A stretch of DNA of 64,000 nt from Chitinophaga sp. YR573. GTDB taxonomy: Bacteria > Bacteroidota > Bacteroidia > Chitinophagales > Chitinophagaceae. Shown here one piece after another: positions 26,151-34,920 of this stretch. The DNA is taken from positions 2,125,199 to 2,189,198 of the forward strand of contig NZ_FOJF01000001.1 in assembly GCF_900110995.1 (NCBI RefSeq), written 5' to 3'. Numbering within the stretch: position 1 is the first letter of the stretch; each line of letters starts with the position of its first letter. The position numbers were made by a program, and so were the translations under genes. Under the pieces are notes generated by a model that had not been told where the DNA came from, did not search any database, and worked only from the letters and a program-made list of their open reading frames with translations.

Positions 26151-27299
26151 TTATTTGTCCTGGAGAATTCCCTTGGGATTTACCCGTAATATTTTCGGCT
26201 GTGCAACAGGCGGAGTTTCCACAACTTCCTGCATAGTGGTAATAACAACCGGCTGAAGCATGGATTCTTTCCTTCTCTTCATCCAGTATACACCACCAGT
26301 CAGTGCAAAGGCTGTACCTACTACTAATGCCAGTAAGTAAGTAGTACCCATATACTGTAAGGCAAAAGCCAGCGCAATGTAAGCGGCATTTACAGATACG
26401 GACACCAGGGTAGTTTGCTTGTGGCTAAGACCCAGTGCCAGCAGATAGTGGTGAATATGATTACGGTCTGCCGCAAAAGGAGACCTGCCCTGGAACATAC
26501 GGATGGCAAACACCCTTAATGTATCGAACAGTGGAAGAATGAGGATAGCGACCGCAACAGCAGGCACGGACTCTACAGGTAATTTACCGGCAGGGTTACC
26601 TGCTTCCTCTATAAATTTCACGATCAGAATGGAATTTACCAACCCTATCATCAGGGAACCGGTATCACCCATAAAAATACGTGCAGGAGAAATATTGAAG
26701 ATCAGGAATGCAGCAAGGCCACCAGCCATTGCAAATCCCATTACTGCATATAGTAAGTCGCCGGTATAAAGGAAATAAGTACCTAATACACCGGAAACAA
26801 GCATACCAATGCTACCTGCCAGGCCATCTACGCCATCAATCAGGTTGAACGCATTGATTATCACAAGAAAAGTAAAGTAAGTAAGTAAAAGACTGAAATG
26901 AGGGGCCAGGGTACCAATTCCAAGAAATCCGTACATACTGGTGATCTGCAGATTACCAAGATATATCACTGCAAAAGAAGCTACCAGCTGACCAATTAAT
27001 TTTTTAAGAGGAGAAAGACCTATCACGTCATCCTTCATTCCCACCATGAATATCACGAGGAATGCCGCCACCATGTACTGGAACGGCGAATCTGCCAACG
27101 CAGGCACACATACGGCCGAAGCCATAATAAATCCAGAAAAAAAGGCAATGCCCCCTAAAGTTGGTATGCGTAGTTTGTGTGACTTCCTTTCATCCGGTTC
27201 ATCATAAAGATGTTTCAATTCAGCGACTCTTATCAGCACAGGAATGGCAAAGTAGGTCACAACAAAACTAAGGACTGTAGCAATTAAAACATTCTCCAT
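26151..27299 (-). CDS. WecA/TagO-like undecaprenyl-phosphate glycosyl-1-phosphate transferase
   Basis: 382 residues from ATG 27299; an earlier start adds 14 non-family residues and crosses the promoter box. The enzyme loads a sugar-1-phosphate, usually GlcNAc-1-phosphate, on undecaprenyl phosphate to start a surface glycan. Eleven membrane helices are visible. Catalytic motifs: KLHYDEPDERKSHKLRIPTLGGIAFF in variant form (LYDEPDERKSHK), MKDDVIGL, FNLIDGVDGLAGSIG, ARIFMGDTGSLMIGL and the loop RNHIHHYLLALG. The cytosolic C-terminus is longer than usual and unstructured. No other glycan genes are adjacent. Confidence 0.92.
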   Translation of the reverse strand: MENVLIATVLSFVVTYFAIPVLIRVAELKHLYDEPDERKSHKLRIPTLGGIAFFSGFIMASAVCVPALADSPFQYMVAAFLVIFMVGMKDDVIGLSPLKKLIGQLVASFAVIYLGNLQITSMYGFLGIGTLAPHFSLLLTYFTFLVIINAFNLIDGVDGLAGSIGMLVSGVLGTYFLYTGDLLYAVMGFAMAGGLAAFLIFNISPARIFMGDTGSLMIGLVNSILIVKFIEEAGNPAGKLPVESVPAVAVAILILPLFDTLRVFAIRMFQGRSPFAADRNHIHHYLLALGLSHKQTTLVSVSVNAAYIALAFALQYMGTTYLLALVVGTAFALTGGVYWMKRRKESMLQPVVITTMQEVVETPPVAQPKILRVNPKGILQDK

Positions 27300-27319
27300 C
27301 GGAGGGGTCTTGGTTATGA

Positions 27320-27327
27320 CAAAGATA
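27320..27327 (-). promoter_or_regulatory. -7 promoter box of the WecA-like gene
   Basis: The minus strand reads TATCTTTG, an exact TAnnTTTG, 20 bp before the ATG at 27299. It helps fix that start. No clear -33 box was found. Confidence 0.5.
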
Positions 27328-27442
27328 TTAATTTCAATCAAATGTGTATCAGATAAATCGAAAAACTGAAAAGTTTTGATACCTTGGCAGTCGTAAATAC
27401 GTATTTAGACGTGATTATGTCTGATTGTATCTAATATTCTCT

Positions 27443-27450
27443 TAATTTTG
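27443..27450 (+). promoter_or_regulatory. -7 promoter box of the transketolase subunit gene
   Basis: TAATTTTG matches TAnnTTTG, 24 bp before the ATG at 27475. Confidence 0.55.
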
Positions 27451-27474
27451 TGATTCTAAACACTACCAACAATC

Positions 27475-28317
27475 ATGCCTCAGTTGACAGAAATTGCTAC
27501 TCAAATAAGACGGGATATAGTTCGCATGGTACATGGCTCCCAAAGCGGCCATCCAGGTGGCTCATTAGGTTGTGCGGATTTCTTTACCGCTCTCTATTTC
27601 AAAATTATGCAGCATAAGCCGCAGCCTTTTGATATGGATGGTTTAGACCAGGATATCTTCTTCTTGTCCAACGGACATATTTCTCCGGTATTTTACAGCG
27701 CACTGGCACATTCCGGTTACTTCCCCAAGGAAGAGCTGGCTACTTTCCGTAAGCTGAATTCACGCCTCCAGGGCCATCCTACCACTCATGAACACCTTCC
27801 GGGTGTCAGAGTTGCATCAGGTTCTCTGGGTCAGGGTATGAGCGTAGCTATCGGTGCTGCACTGTCTAAAAAACTGAATAACGACGACCGCATTGTATTC
27901 TCACTGCATGGCGACGGCGAATTACAGGAAGGACAAAACTGGGAAGCCATTTTATTCGCTCCTCACCACAAAGTGGATAATCTTATCTGCACCATCGACT
28001 GGAACGGTCAGCAAATTGACGGTACCGTTGAAGATGTAGCGGGATTAGGTGATCTGGAACCTAAATTTGCCTCTTTCGGATGGAAAGTGCTGCACATGAA
28101 CGGAAATGATATGGACGACGTAGTTACTACACTGGAAAAGGCTGTTAGTCTTACAGGCCAGGGTCAGCCTATCGTTATCCTGATGAAAACCATCATGGGT
28201 AAAGGTGTTGACTTCATGGAAGGTCATCACGAGTGGCATGGTATCGCTCCTAACGACGATCAGCTGGCTAAAGCTTTAGCTCAGTTACCTGCACCTGCAG
28301 ACCTCGGAGATTACTAA
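27475..28317 (+). CDS. Transketolase N-terminal subunit
   Basis: 280 residues, the length of the thiamine-diphosphate-binding half of a split transketolase. Motifs: VHGSQSGHPGGSLGCADFF, FLSNGHISPVFYSALAHSGYF, the SGSLGQGMSVAIGAAL segment, the TPP motif HGDGELQEGQNWEAILFA, DWNGQQIDG, and IMGKGVDFMEGHHEWHG. Full transketolase needs the C-terminal subunit (pyrimidine-binding and C-terminal domains). In many genomes it follows directly; here the next gene is convergent and unrelated. A partner elsewhere is therefore expected. The gene ends in a strong terminator. Confidence 0.93.
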   Translation: MPQLTEIATQIRRDIVRMVHGSQSGHPGGSLGCADFFTALYFKIMQHKPQPFDMDGLDQDIFFLSNGHISPVFYSALAHSGYFPKEELATFRKLNSRLQGHPTTHEHLPGVRVASGSLGQGMSVAIGAALSKKLNNDDRIVFSLHGDGELQEGQNWEAILFAPHHKVDNLICTIDWNGQQIDGTVEDVAGLGDLEPKFASFGWKVLHMNGNDMDDVVTTLEKAVSLTGQGQPIVILMKTIMGKGVDFMEGHHEWHGIAPNDDQLAKALAQLPAPADLGDY

Positions 28318-28332
28318 TATATTCATATAGCT

Positions 28333-28370
28333 AAAAAGCTCCTGAGAAGAATCTTCTCAGGAGCTTTTTA
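28333..28370. terminator. Strong intrinsic terminator
   Basis: A near-perfect inverted repeat with arms at 28333-28350 and 28352-28369, GCTCCTGAGA core, A5 before and T5 after. It lies 15 bp after the transketolase stop. Repeat copy 4 follows within 20 bp. Confidence 0.92.
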
Positions 28371-28385
28371 CATTTTATACAAACA

Positions 28386-28464
28386 TGTTTTTTTTGGATA
28401 GTGCTTCGCCCCATCCAAAAAAATTGAAGGGATTTTGCAGGGCTTCGCCCTGCACCCAGAAATC
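28386..28464 (-). repeat. Double-hairpin intergenic repeat, copy 4
   Basis: Inverted orientation. The first hairpin has core GGATAGTGC, loop TTC (28405-28407), and GCCCCATCC, with two mismatches, making it the least regular copy. The second is TGCAGGGC (28436-28443), TTC, GCCCTGCA (28447-28454). It lies between convergent genes and comes after a separate standard terminator, so it is not needed simply to end the transketolase transcript. Confidence 0.82.
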
Positions 28465-28488
28465 AATGCGAGTAACTGCGTTTTATAG

Positions 28489-29715
28489 CTAGGTTGCTTT
28501 TAATTCTATTCCCTGCCGCCCGGCCCTTCTTGCCGGATACCAGCTGGCTCCGATACCTATCACAATAATCGTTACACTCACCAGCAGAAAATCCACCGGA
28601 TGCATACTCACGGGGTAAGCACTCACCAGAAAGGATGTTCCTTCCAGTTTAATCAACCCAAACTGCTGCTGCAACAGGCAAAACAAAATACTCAGCCCGA
28701 ATCCTATAACGGTCCCCGTTCCGGCAATAATCAGCCCTTCCGCCAGGAAAATCCTGGTAATCGTTGAAGATCTTGCCCCCATGGCCGTCAGGATAGTGAT
28801 ATCTTTCTGCTTTTCCATCACCAGCATATACAACGATCCTATCATATTAAACGCTGCAATCACCAGGATAAAACTCATGATCACATACACTGCCCATTTC
28901 TCCGTTTCCATAATGGCATACAACGACTGGTTCTGCTCATACCTTGTCTCCACTTTATAACCAGCACCTAATGTATTGATAATGTCTGCTTTCAGTACTT
29001 TGTCATCTATCCCGTTCTTCGCACGTATCTCCAGTGCAGACATCTCATCCTTACCCATTTCCAGCAGCTGCCGCATGAATGCAATATTCGTAATCACATA
29101 TTTGCTGTTAAACTCCTGCTGAATAGCAAAAGACCCGGCAGGATATAAGATCCCGCTGCTAAGCGCATCTTCCGGTAATACCGCATTGCTAACATTACGA
29201 CGGGGCAGGTACACCGAAATAGGAATAAGACTCCGTTCCACATCTACCCCAAGGGCCATTTCCAGCTCTATACCCAATACGGCACGGTAAGCAATATCAT
29301 CACCGGTATCAAAATGCCCGCGTGCAATGCTCTTGTCTACTTCTGCTACCTTATTGTAATTGCTGTCTACCCCTTTGAGAATAGCGATAGTCTGGTCTCC
29401 TTCTCCATAGCGCAGCACGGCTTTTTCTTCCACTACTTCCGTCATGTGGGCCACATTTCCTAAACCGGCTATCATCTGGAGCTGCTGTGCGGTAAGGTGG
29501 ATAGTTTTACCACTGGCAGCGCTAACCCTTACGGATGGATAAAAAGAAGAATATAATGACTTTACAAGCCCTTCAAAACCATTAAAAACGCTGAGGATAA
29601 TGATCAGCGCTCCTGCGCCAACCGCAATAGCCGATACACTTACCCACGCGATAATATTAATGGCATTGGTACTTTTTTTTGCCCTGAAATAACGGAATGC
29701 AAACTGCCAGATCAT
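28489..29715 (-). CDS. LolC/LolE-type lipoprotein-releasing ABC permease (FtsX-like)
   Basis: 408 residues. Four membrane helices: one at about 20-45 and three in the C-terminal FtsX-like part (about 275-395). Between them is a periplasmic MacB/PCD-like domain. The N-terminus FAFRYFRAKKSTNAINIIAWVSVSAIAVG is the LolC/E signature, as is NMIGSLYMLVMEKQKDITIL. The permease would extract lipoproteins from the inner membrane together with a LolD ATPase, which is not in this window. It follows rbfA by 27 bp on the same strand and probably shares its transcript. Confidence 0.9.
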   Translation of the reverse strand: MIWQFAFRYFRAKKSTNAINIIAWVSVSAIAVGAGALIIILSVFNGFEGLVKSLYSSFYPSVRVSAASGKTIHLTAQQLQMIAGLGNVAHMTEVVEEKAVLRYGEGDQTIAILKGVDSNYNKVAEVDKSIARGHFDTGDDIAYRAVLGIELEMALGVDVERSLIPISVYLPRRNVSNAVLPEDALSSGILYPAGSFAIQQEFNSKYVITNIAFMRQLLEMGKDEMSALEIRAKNGIDDKVLKADIINTLGAGYKVETRYEQNQSLYAIMETEKWAVYVIMSFILVIAAFNMIGSLYMLVMEKQKDITILTAMGARSSTITRIFLAEGLIIAGTGTVIGFGLSILFCLLQQQFGLIKLEGTSFLVSAYPVSMHPVDFLLVSVTIIVIGIGASWYPARRAGRQGIELKAT

Positions 29716-29742
29716 GTTTTATTACGTAAGCACTAAGCCTGT

Positions 29743-30117
29743 TTACTTATTTTCCTTCCCTTCATCATCTTCCTTGATCTTCTTGAACAGTTCATCCATC
29801 TTAAACACATATTCCAGCGTATCATCCAGGAATAAAGACAGCTCCGGTACACGGCGCAGCTGCTTGCCCACACGGTTTCCCAGGTCTTTCTTAATCTCTC
29901 CCATTCTTTCCTTGATACGCAATATCATCCCCGCGGTATCCGCGATCTTGAACATACTCAGATATACCCTTGCCTCCAGTAAATCCGGAGTAAGACGCAC
30001 GGAAGAAATGGAAATCATTCCACCTTCCAGGATATTAAATCCCATGCGGTTAAAAATATCACTCAGCTCTTTCTGTAACAGCTGCCCGACTTGTTTCTGT
30101 CTTTTACTTTCCTGCAT
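29743..30117 (-). CDS. rbfA: Ribosome-binding factor A
   Basis: 124 residues. RbfA is a KH-fold 30S maturation factor that acts at the 5' helix of 16S rRNA. Seen: RQKQVGQLLQKELSDIF at the start, ISSVRLTPDLLEARVYLSMF in the KH core, and the end RRVPELSLFLDDTLEYVFKMDELFKKI. The length is normal. It is the first gene of a pair with the LolC/E-like permease, an arrangement I cannot explain functionally. Confidence 0.95.
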   Translation of the reverse strand: MQESKRQKQVGQLLQKELSDIFNRMGFNILEGGMISISSVRLTPDLLEARVYLSMFKIADTAGMILRIKERMGEIKKDLGNRVGKQLRRVPELSLFLDDTLEYVFKMDELFKKIKEDDEGKENK

Positions 30118-30278
30118 AATCTTAAAGTTTGAGGTTTTGATGGCTGAAAATTAAATGTACATTAACTTGCACCCTCATTCAATCCTCTTTGGCAAAGATA
30201 AGGAAACAGGCATGTGCTGAAAGATAAAATCACAAGCCGTTTCCGGAAAGATAAAGAGATAAGACAAATAATTGTAAG

Positions 30279-32105
30279 ATGAAGACTTTTTTCAGGCTCC
30301 TCAGTTTATCAAAACCCTATCATCACTTTATTCCGGAGTATGTCGTATACGTCATACTCTACACGATTTTCGGGTTGATGAACTTCACCCTGATCATCCC
30401 CCTGATGAATACCCTCTTTGGAGCCGGTGACCAGGTAATCATTACCCACCTGCCTTCATTCTCCTTAACATTCACTTATTTTAAAGAGGTATTCTATTTT
30501 TATCTCAATGAACAGATAGTTGCCTACGGTAAGTTTGGTGTACTGGTATACGTATGTATCATCATTTTCGTCTCCATCGTACTTAAAAACCTTTTCGGAT
30601 GGCTGAGCCAGAAGGTACTCACACGCATGCGGGTAAACATGGTGCGTAAAATGCGTGAAAAGCTCTTCCATCAGTTCAGCACACAATCCCTGGGCTTTTT
30701 TCATAATGAGCGTAAAGGTGACCTGCTTTCCACCATCAGTAGTGACGTAGTAGAAGTGGAAGCCTCTGTGGCCACTTCCCTGCAGATCATCCTCCGGGAC
30801 CCACTCGTGATCATCACCACTTTTATCGCCCTGTTCTATATCTCTAAAGAACTTACCTTTTTCACATTACTGTTCTTCCCGGTATCGGGATTTCTGCTCA
30901 ATTCTCTTTCCCGGAAACTGAAAAAACATTCCAATGCCAGTCAGAACCTGCTGGGTAAAATATTGAATACCACTGAGGAAACCCTTTCCGGTATCCGTAT
31001 TATCAAAGCTTTTAATGCAGAAAACTTCATCCGCAGGAAATTTGATAAGGATAATAACGCTTTTGCTGAAACAGTGAAATCTATCCAGAACCAGCGTGAA
31101 ATGGCTTCCCCTGTTTCTGAAATAACAGGGGTGCTGGTCGTGATCATTATTATGCTCTATGGCGGTCACCTGATCCTCTCCGATTCCAGTCAACTGAGTG
31201 CCGGTTCCTTTATCGGTTACCTGGCCCTGTACTTCCAGATCCTGGCCCCGGCAAAAACGATCGGTTCTGCCTTCACCTCATTACCTAAAGGGCTCGCCGC
31301 AGGAGAAAGGGTATTACGCGTAATAGATATCGACAATCCTATCAAGGATAAAGAAAAAACTGTTCCGCTGGACGCCTTCGAAAAAGAGATCACCTTCGAT
31401 CATGTATCCTTTAAATATGAGGAAGCTGCCGTATTAAAAGATATACAGCTCACCATCCCTAAAGGCCGTATGGTGGCCCTCGTAGGAAAAAGTGGCGCCG
31501 GTAAGACCACCATGGCCGATCTGCTGCCCCGTTTCTATGACGTAACAGATGGCCGTATCCTGATAGACGGAAAAGATATCCGCGACGTGAAAATGCACGA
31601 CCTCCGTGCATTAATGGGCATGGTTTCCCAGGAAGCTATCCTCTTCAACGAAAGCATTTTCGATAATATCGCATTCGGACAAACAGACGCCAACAAAGAA
31701 GAAGTGATCAGGGCAGCTAAAATTGCCAATGCACACGAATTCATTATACAGCAGGAAAACGGGTATGATACCGTAATCGGCGACCGTGGTATGAAACTGA
31801 GTGGCGGACAGCGTCAGCGCCTCACCATTGCCCGGGCTATCTTCAAAAATCCTCCCATTCTTATCCTGGATGAAGCTACTTCTGCCCTGGATACAGAATC
31901 AGAAAAGCTGGTACAGGATGCATTGGATAAACTGATGCAGAATCGTACCACCATTGTCATCGCACACCGTCTTTCTACCATCCAGCACGCAAACGATATC
32001 GTAGTACTGGACCGTGGTGAGATCAAAGAAAGAGGTACGCATGATGAACTCCTTGCCCGGGATGGTATTTACCGCAAACTGGTAGAAATGCAGGAATTTA
32101 AATAG
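30279..32105 (+). CDS. MsbA-like ABC exporter (fused permease and ATPase)
   Basis: 608 residues. Six membrane helices (about 20-345) with cytoplasmic loops such as FFHNERKGDLLSTISSDVVEVE, then the ATPase. Nucleotide-binding motifs: Walker A LVGKSGAGKTTMADLLPRFY, Q loop GMVSQEAILFNESIFDNI, signature KLSGGQRQRLTIARAI, Walker B PILILDEATSALD, and the H loop TIVIAHRLSTI. This is the half-transporter type (works as a dimer), close to MsbA, which flips lipid A or other lipids. It might serve lipopolysaccharide export, but no LPS genes flank it. The next gene follows after 114 bp. Confidence 0.93.
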   Translation: MKTFFRLLSLSKPYHHFIPEYVVYVILYTIFGLMNFTLIIPLMNTLFGAGDQVIITHLPSFSLTFTYFKEVFYFYLNEQIVAYGKFGVLVYVCIIIFVSIVLKNLFGWLSQKVLTRMRVNMVRKMREKLFHQFSTQSLGFFHNERKGDLLSTISSDVVEVEASVATSLQIILRDPLVIITTFIALFYISKELTFFTLLFFPVSGFLLNSLSRKLKKHSNASQNLLGKILNTTEETLSGIRIIKAFNAENFIRRKFDKDNNAFAETVKSIQNQREMASPVSEITGVLVVIIIMLYGGHLILSDSSQLSAGSFIGYLALYFQILAPAKTIGSAFTSLPKGLAAGERVLRVIDIDNPIKDKEKTVPLDAFEKEITFDHVSFKYEEAAVLKDIQLTIPKGRMVALVGKSGAGKTTMADLLPRFYDVTDGRILIDGKDIRDVKMHDLRALMGMVSQEAILFNESIFDNIAFGQTDANKEEVIRAAKIANAHEFIIQQENGYDTVIGDRGMKLSGGQRQRLTIARAIFKNPPILILDEATSALDTESEKLVQDALDKLMQNRTTIVIAHRLSTIQHANDIVVLDRGEIKERGTHDELLARDGIYRKLVEMQEFK

Positions 32106-32219
32106 GGAATCAGCGGGAATCTTGCTTGGTACTATTTTTGCGCCCTTTCGACGCAATTTGCTGATTTTGTCAAAAGGACGATAAGCTATTTTTCATCTTC
32201 TAACCAACAAGCATTGCCT

Positions 32220-33746
32220 ATGATTTCCATTGTTATTCCTGTTTTAAATGAAGGGGCTACCATTCGCCAGGTCATTAAAACCATTAAAAAAACATCAAGG
32301 AAAATAGAGATCATTGTTGTAGACGACAACTCCACCGATAATTCTGTAGAAGAAGCCTTAAAAGAGAAAGTAAGAGTAATTACCAGTAGCCAGCGGGGTA
32401 AAGGTATTTCGATGAGAGAGGGGATGATGGCGGCCAAGAACGATATTGTTATGTATGTGGATGGAGATATCCTCACTTATCCTGAAAATATTGTGGCCCT
32501 GCTCACAGACCCTATTGTGGAAGATAATGCCGACTTTGTAAAATCGTACTTTGAAAGACAGGCAGGCAGGGTTACCCAACTGGTAGCCAAACCGCTGTTA
32601 AGTATACTTTTCCCGGAATTATCAGAATTTAAACAGCCGCTCAGCGGGATGATTGCAGCACGCAAATCCTTTTTGTCCAAAGTACAGTTTGAGAATGATT
32701 ATGGTGTTGATATAGGGTTATTGATAGATATGCATATACAGGGCGCCAGGATCACTGAAGCCAATATAGGCAGGGTGGAAAATGCGATGCAGACCTGGGA
32801 GCAGTTGAGTAAAATGTCGCGGGAAGTATCCCGCACAATCCTGAAAAAGGCGGAAAATATCCCCCAGGACAACCTGGAAACACTGGGAAATATCAACCTC
32901 ATCAGGGAGCAGATGGAATATTCTATTCTGGAATCTATTGATAAGTTGCATAAAATGGTGATCTTTAACATAGACGAAGCCATTTTTTCAGAAGACTATC
33001 TCCTTACAGCGGCTACAGAATTTGGTTTTGCGGCCACATTAAAGCAAATCAGAGAGCAGGCAGAAGATCAGATCACTTTACAGGAACGTACGGCTCAGTT
33101 GTTCCGCCAGCGCAATCTGGCAGAATTGCTGGAAGTTGCTGACGCTATTCCCCTGGTGCCTGATATTAAAGCGGTGGTGAGAGAGTTAAAGAAGAGAGGT
33201 TATACATGTGGGATTATAACGGATGGGTTTGAATGTGTGGCCCGCCATATAAAGAATCAGCTGGGAATGGACTTTGTATTTGCGAACAGACTTCACTTAT
33301 ACAATAGTGTCGCCACCGGCGAAATGACGATTCCGGAATACTTCTTGTGCAGTGATGCCGACGGTGCAACTGTTTATTGTAAGAGTAATATCCTTGATTA
33401 CATTTCGGAGAAATACCATATCATGCCGCAGAATGTGATTTATGTAGGCAGTGGGGCTGATGACTGTAATCTTTTACAGAAAGCGGGTGTTGGAGTAGCG
33501 TTCAACGCAGAAGATGTGTGTATAGAGAAAGTAGCTGATAAGATCATTCCCGGCCCATGGATGGAGCCATTACTGGATATTGCACAGGCCAGCCCTGAGA
33601 AATTCAGGATACGTTTGCCGGCAATCAGTAAGAAGCAGGCCAGACGCATAGGGGTGGGTAGTCTGATCGGACTGGCATCGGCCGGACTTTTTTACCTGGC
33701 AGCCAGGCAGCTCAACAAAAGTAACAGACAGGTCTCATTAAGATAA
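32220..33746 (+). CDS. GpgS-like glycosyltransferase fused to a degenerate SerB-like HAD domain, with C-terminal membrane anchor
   Basis: 508 residues from ATG 32220. Residues about 1-215 are a GT-A glycosyltransferase with VVDDNSTD (Asp 35-36) and DGD at 81-83. The stretch GRVTQLVAKPLLSILFPEL, then QPLSGMIAARKSFL and YGVDIGLLID, resembles glucosyl-3-phosphoglycerate synthases (GT81). Residues about 245-450 align with SerB-type HAD phosphatases (LVPDIKAVVRELKKRGYTCG, DFVFANRL, AGVGVAFNAED). Motif I reads FNIDEA: the nucleophile Asp is Asn 250, while Asp 252 stays. Motif II Thr 334 and motif III Lys 388 are present; motif IV VGSGADD has Ser 411 in place of Asp. A helix near 478-500 could anchor the protein. 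A glucosylglycerate-type role is inference; the HAD half may be inactive or regulatory. Confidence 0.8.
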   Translation: MISIVIPVLNEGATIRQVIKTIKKTSRKIEIIVVDDNSTDNSVEEALKEKVRVITSSQRGKGISMREGMMAAKNDIVMYVDGDILTYPENIVALLTDPIVEDNADFVKSYFERQAGRVTQLVAKPLLSILFPELSEFKQPLSGMIAARKSFLSKVQFENDYGVDIGLLIDMHIQGARITEANIGRVENAMQTWEQLSKMSREVSRTILKKAENIPQDNLETLGNINLIREQMEYSILESIDKLHKMVIFNIDEAIFSEDYLLTAATEFGFAATLKQIREQAEDQITLQERTAQLFRQRNLAELLEVADAIPLVPDIKAVVRELKKRGYTCGIITDGFECVARHIKNQLGMDFVFANRLHLYNSVATGEMTIPEYFLCSDADGATVYCKSNILDYISEKYHIMPQNVIYVGSGADDCNLLQKAGVGVAFNAEDVCIEKVADKIIPGPWMEPLLDIAQASPEKFRIRLPAISKKQARRIGVGSLIGLASAGLFYLAARQLNKSNRQVSLR

Positions 33747-33776
33747 TCTCCTTGAACACCCTGTTTATTTTTTCTG

Positions 33777-33806
33777 GCATCCCGGATATCCCGGGATGCT
33801 TTTTTA
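33777..33806 (+). terminator. Intrinsic terminator of the GpgS-HAD gene
   Basis: GCATCCCGG (33777-33785), loop ATATC, CCGGGATGC (33791-33799), T7. Confidence 0.9.
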
Positions 33807-33815
33807 TATAAAAAA

Positions 33816-33890
33816 TCCTGATCTTATTCCCATTCTTACACCACCGGTATTTTCCGGTGTAATGTTCTTAATGGAAATGTGATCAGGATC
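33816..33890 (-). terminator. Long structured terminator or small-RNA-like hairpin
   Basis: Outer arms ATCCTGATC (33816-33824) and GATCAGGAT (33881-33889), a middle pair CCATT/AATGG, and an inner stem ending CCGG/CCGG enclose about 75 nt. On the minus strand the structure is followed by TTTTTTATAT. It lies just after the DksA-like gene and is longer than an ordinary terminator. Confidence 0.6.
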
Positions 33891-33912
33891 TATCCTTTCG
33901 GAAAAGTCTGAA

Positions 33913-34914
33913 TTATTTACTCTTCGCCAGCTTGGCCTCAATGCTAAGGGTAGCATGTGGCACTGCACGCAGGCGGGCTTTGTCGATGAGTTTACCGGTT
34001 ACGCGGCAGATACCGTAAGTTTTGTTTTCTATACGGATCATTGCTTTTTCCAGGTGATCGATGAACTGGATCTGACGGCTGGCCATCTGGTTCAGTTGCT
34101 CTCTTTCCTGAGAACCGCTGCCATCTTCCATGCTCATGTATTTGTTCTCAGTATCATCAGTACCGGCTTCATCCTTGCGGGTGATCAGGCCCTGCAGGTA
34201 TACCAGTTCCTTTTTAGCTGCTTCCAGCTTCTTCAGGATCAGGTCTTTAAATTCCAGCAGATCAACATCACTGTAACGATAAACAGGACCGGACGGAGCC
34301 TCAGGCTGATCCAGTACAGATTTCGTAAACTCAGGCTGGTAAGTTACCAGCGTTGTTGCTTTAGAACCTTTTTTATCGGTCTTGTCAGTACGCTCAGCCG
34401 GTTTGTCAGCTTTTACAGCTACCTTATCGGTCTTCTGCGCCGCTGGTTTCTTGCCTGCATCTTTTGCAACAACTTTTTCTTTATCTTCTTTCTTTACTGG
34501 CATTATTTCTTCGTTTTCTACTGGCTTTGAAATTAGTTTTTCTTTTTCTGCAACAACACTTGGCGTTGCCACTTTTGTATCAGGCACTTTCTGGGAAACG
34601 GCTGTAGCAGGAGCCGTTGCCTTTTTAACGGGTTGCTCTACATGAGCCGCTACGGGTGCTTTTTTAGCTGCAGATGGTGGGGCAGCTTTGGTTACGGTCT
34701 TACTGGCAACAACCTTGGGAGGAGCCACAACAGGCTTAGCCGCAGCCTTAGGAGCTGCCGTTTTTACAGCTGCCTTTTTCGGAGGTGCTGCTGCCTTTTT
34801 TGCAGGGGGTGAAACAGCTGCTTTTTTAGCTGGTACTGTTTGCTTGCCCGCTACTTTTTTAGCCGGAGCCGCCTTCTGGGTCTTTGTACTAGCAACTTTC
34901 TTGCTTGTTGCCAT
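33913..34914 (-). CDS. TraR/DksA-like protein with histone-H1-like Lys/Ala/Pro-rich tail
   Basis: 333 residues. Residues 1 to about 195 are low-complexity, Lys/Ala/Pro/Val-rich, with many AKKA, PPKK and KKAA repeats like histone H1 or AlgP-type tails. Residues about 210-333 resemble DksA: a coiled-coil (FKDLILKKLEAAKKELVYL, REQLNQMASRQIQFIDHLEKA) and IENKTYGICRVTGKLIDKARLRAVPHAT. The family's C4 zinc site keeps only Cys 303; the other three Cys positions are Val, Leu/Ser and later residues. So it probably binds no zinc. DksA proteins modulate RNA polymerase; the tail suggests DNA binding. It lies 6 bp after ileS, so the two form an operon. Confidence 0.85.
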   Translation of the reverse strand: MATSKKVASTKTQKAAPAKKVAGKQTVPAKKAAVSPPAKKAAAPPKKAAVKTAAPKAAAKPVVAPPKVVASKTVTKAAPPSAAKKAPVAAHVEQPVKKATAPATAVSQKVPDTKVATPSVVAEKEKLISKPVENEEIMPVKKEDKEKVVAKDAGKKPAAQKTDKVAVKADKPAERTDKTDKKGSKATTLVTYQPEFTKSVLDQPEAPSGPVYRYSDVDLLEFKDLILKKLEAAKKELVYLQGLITRKDEAGTDDTENKYMSMEDGSGSQEREQLNQMASRQIQFIDHLEKAMIRIENKTYGICRVTGKLIDKARLRAVPHATLSIEAKLAKSK

Positions 34915-34920
34915 GGGGAA

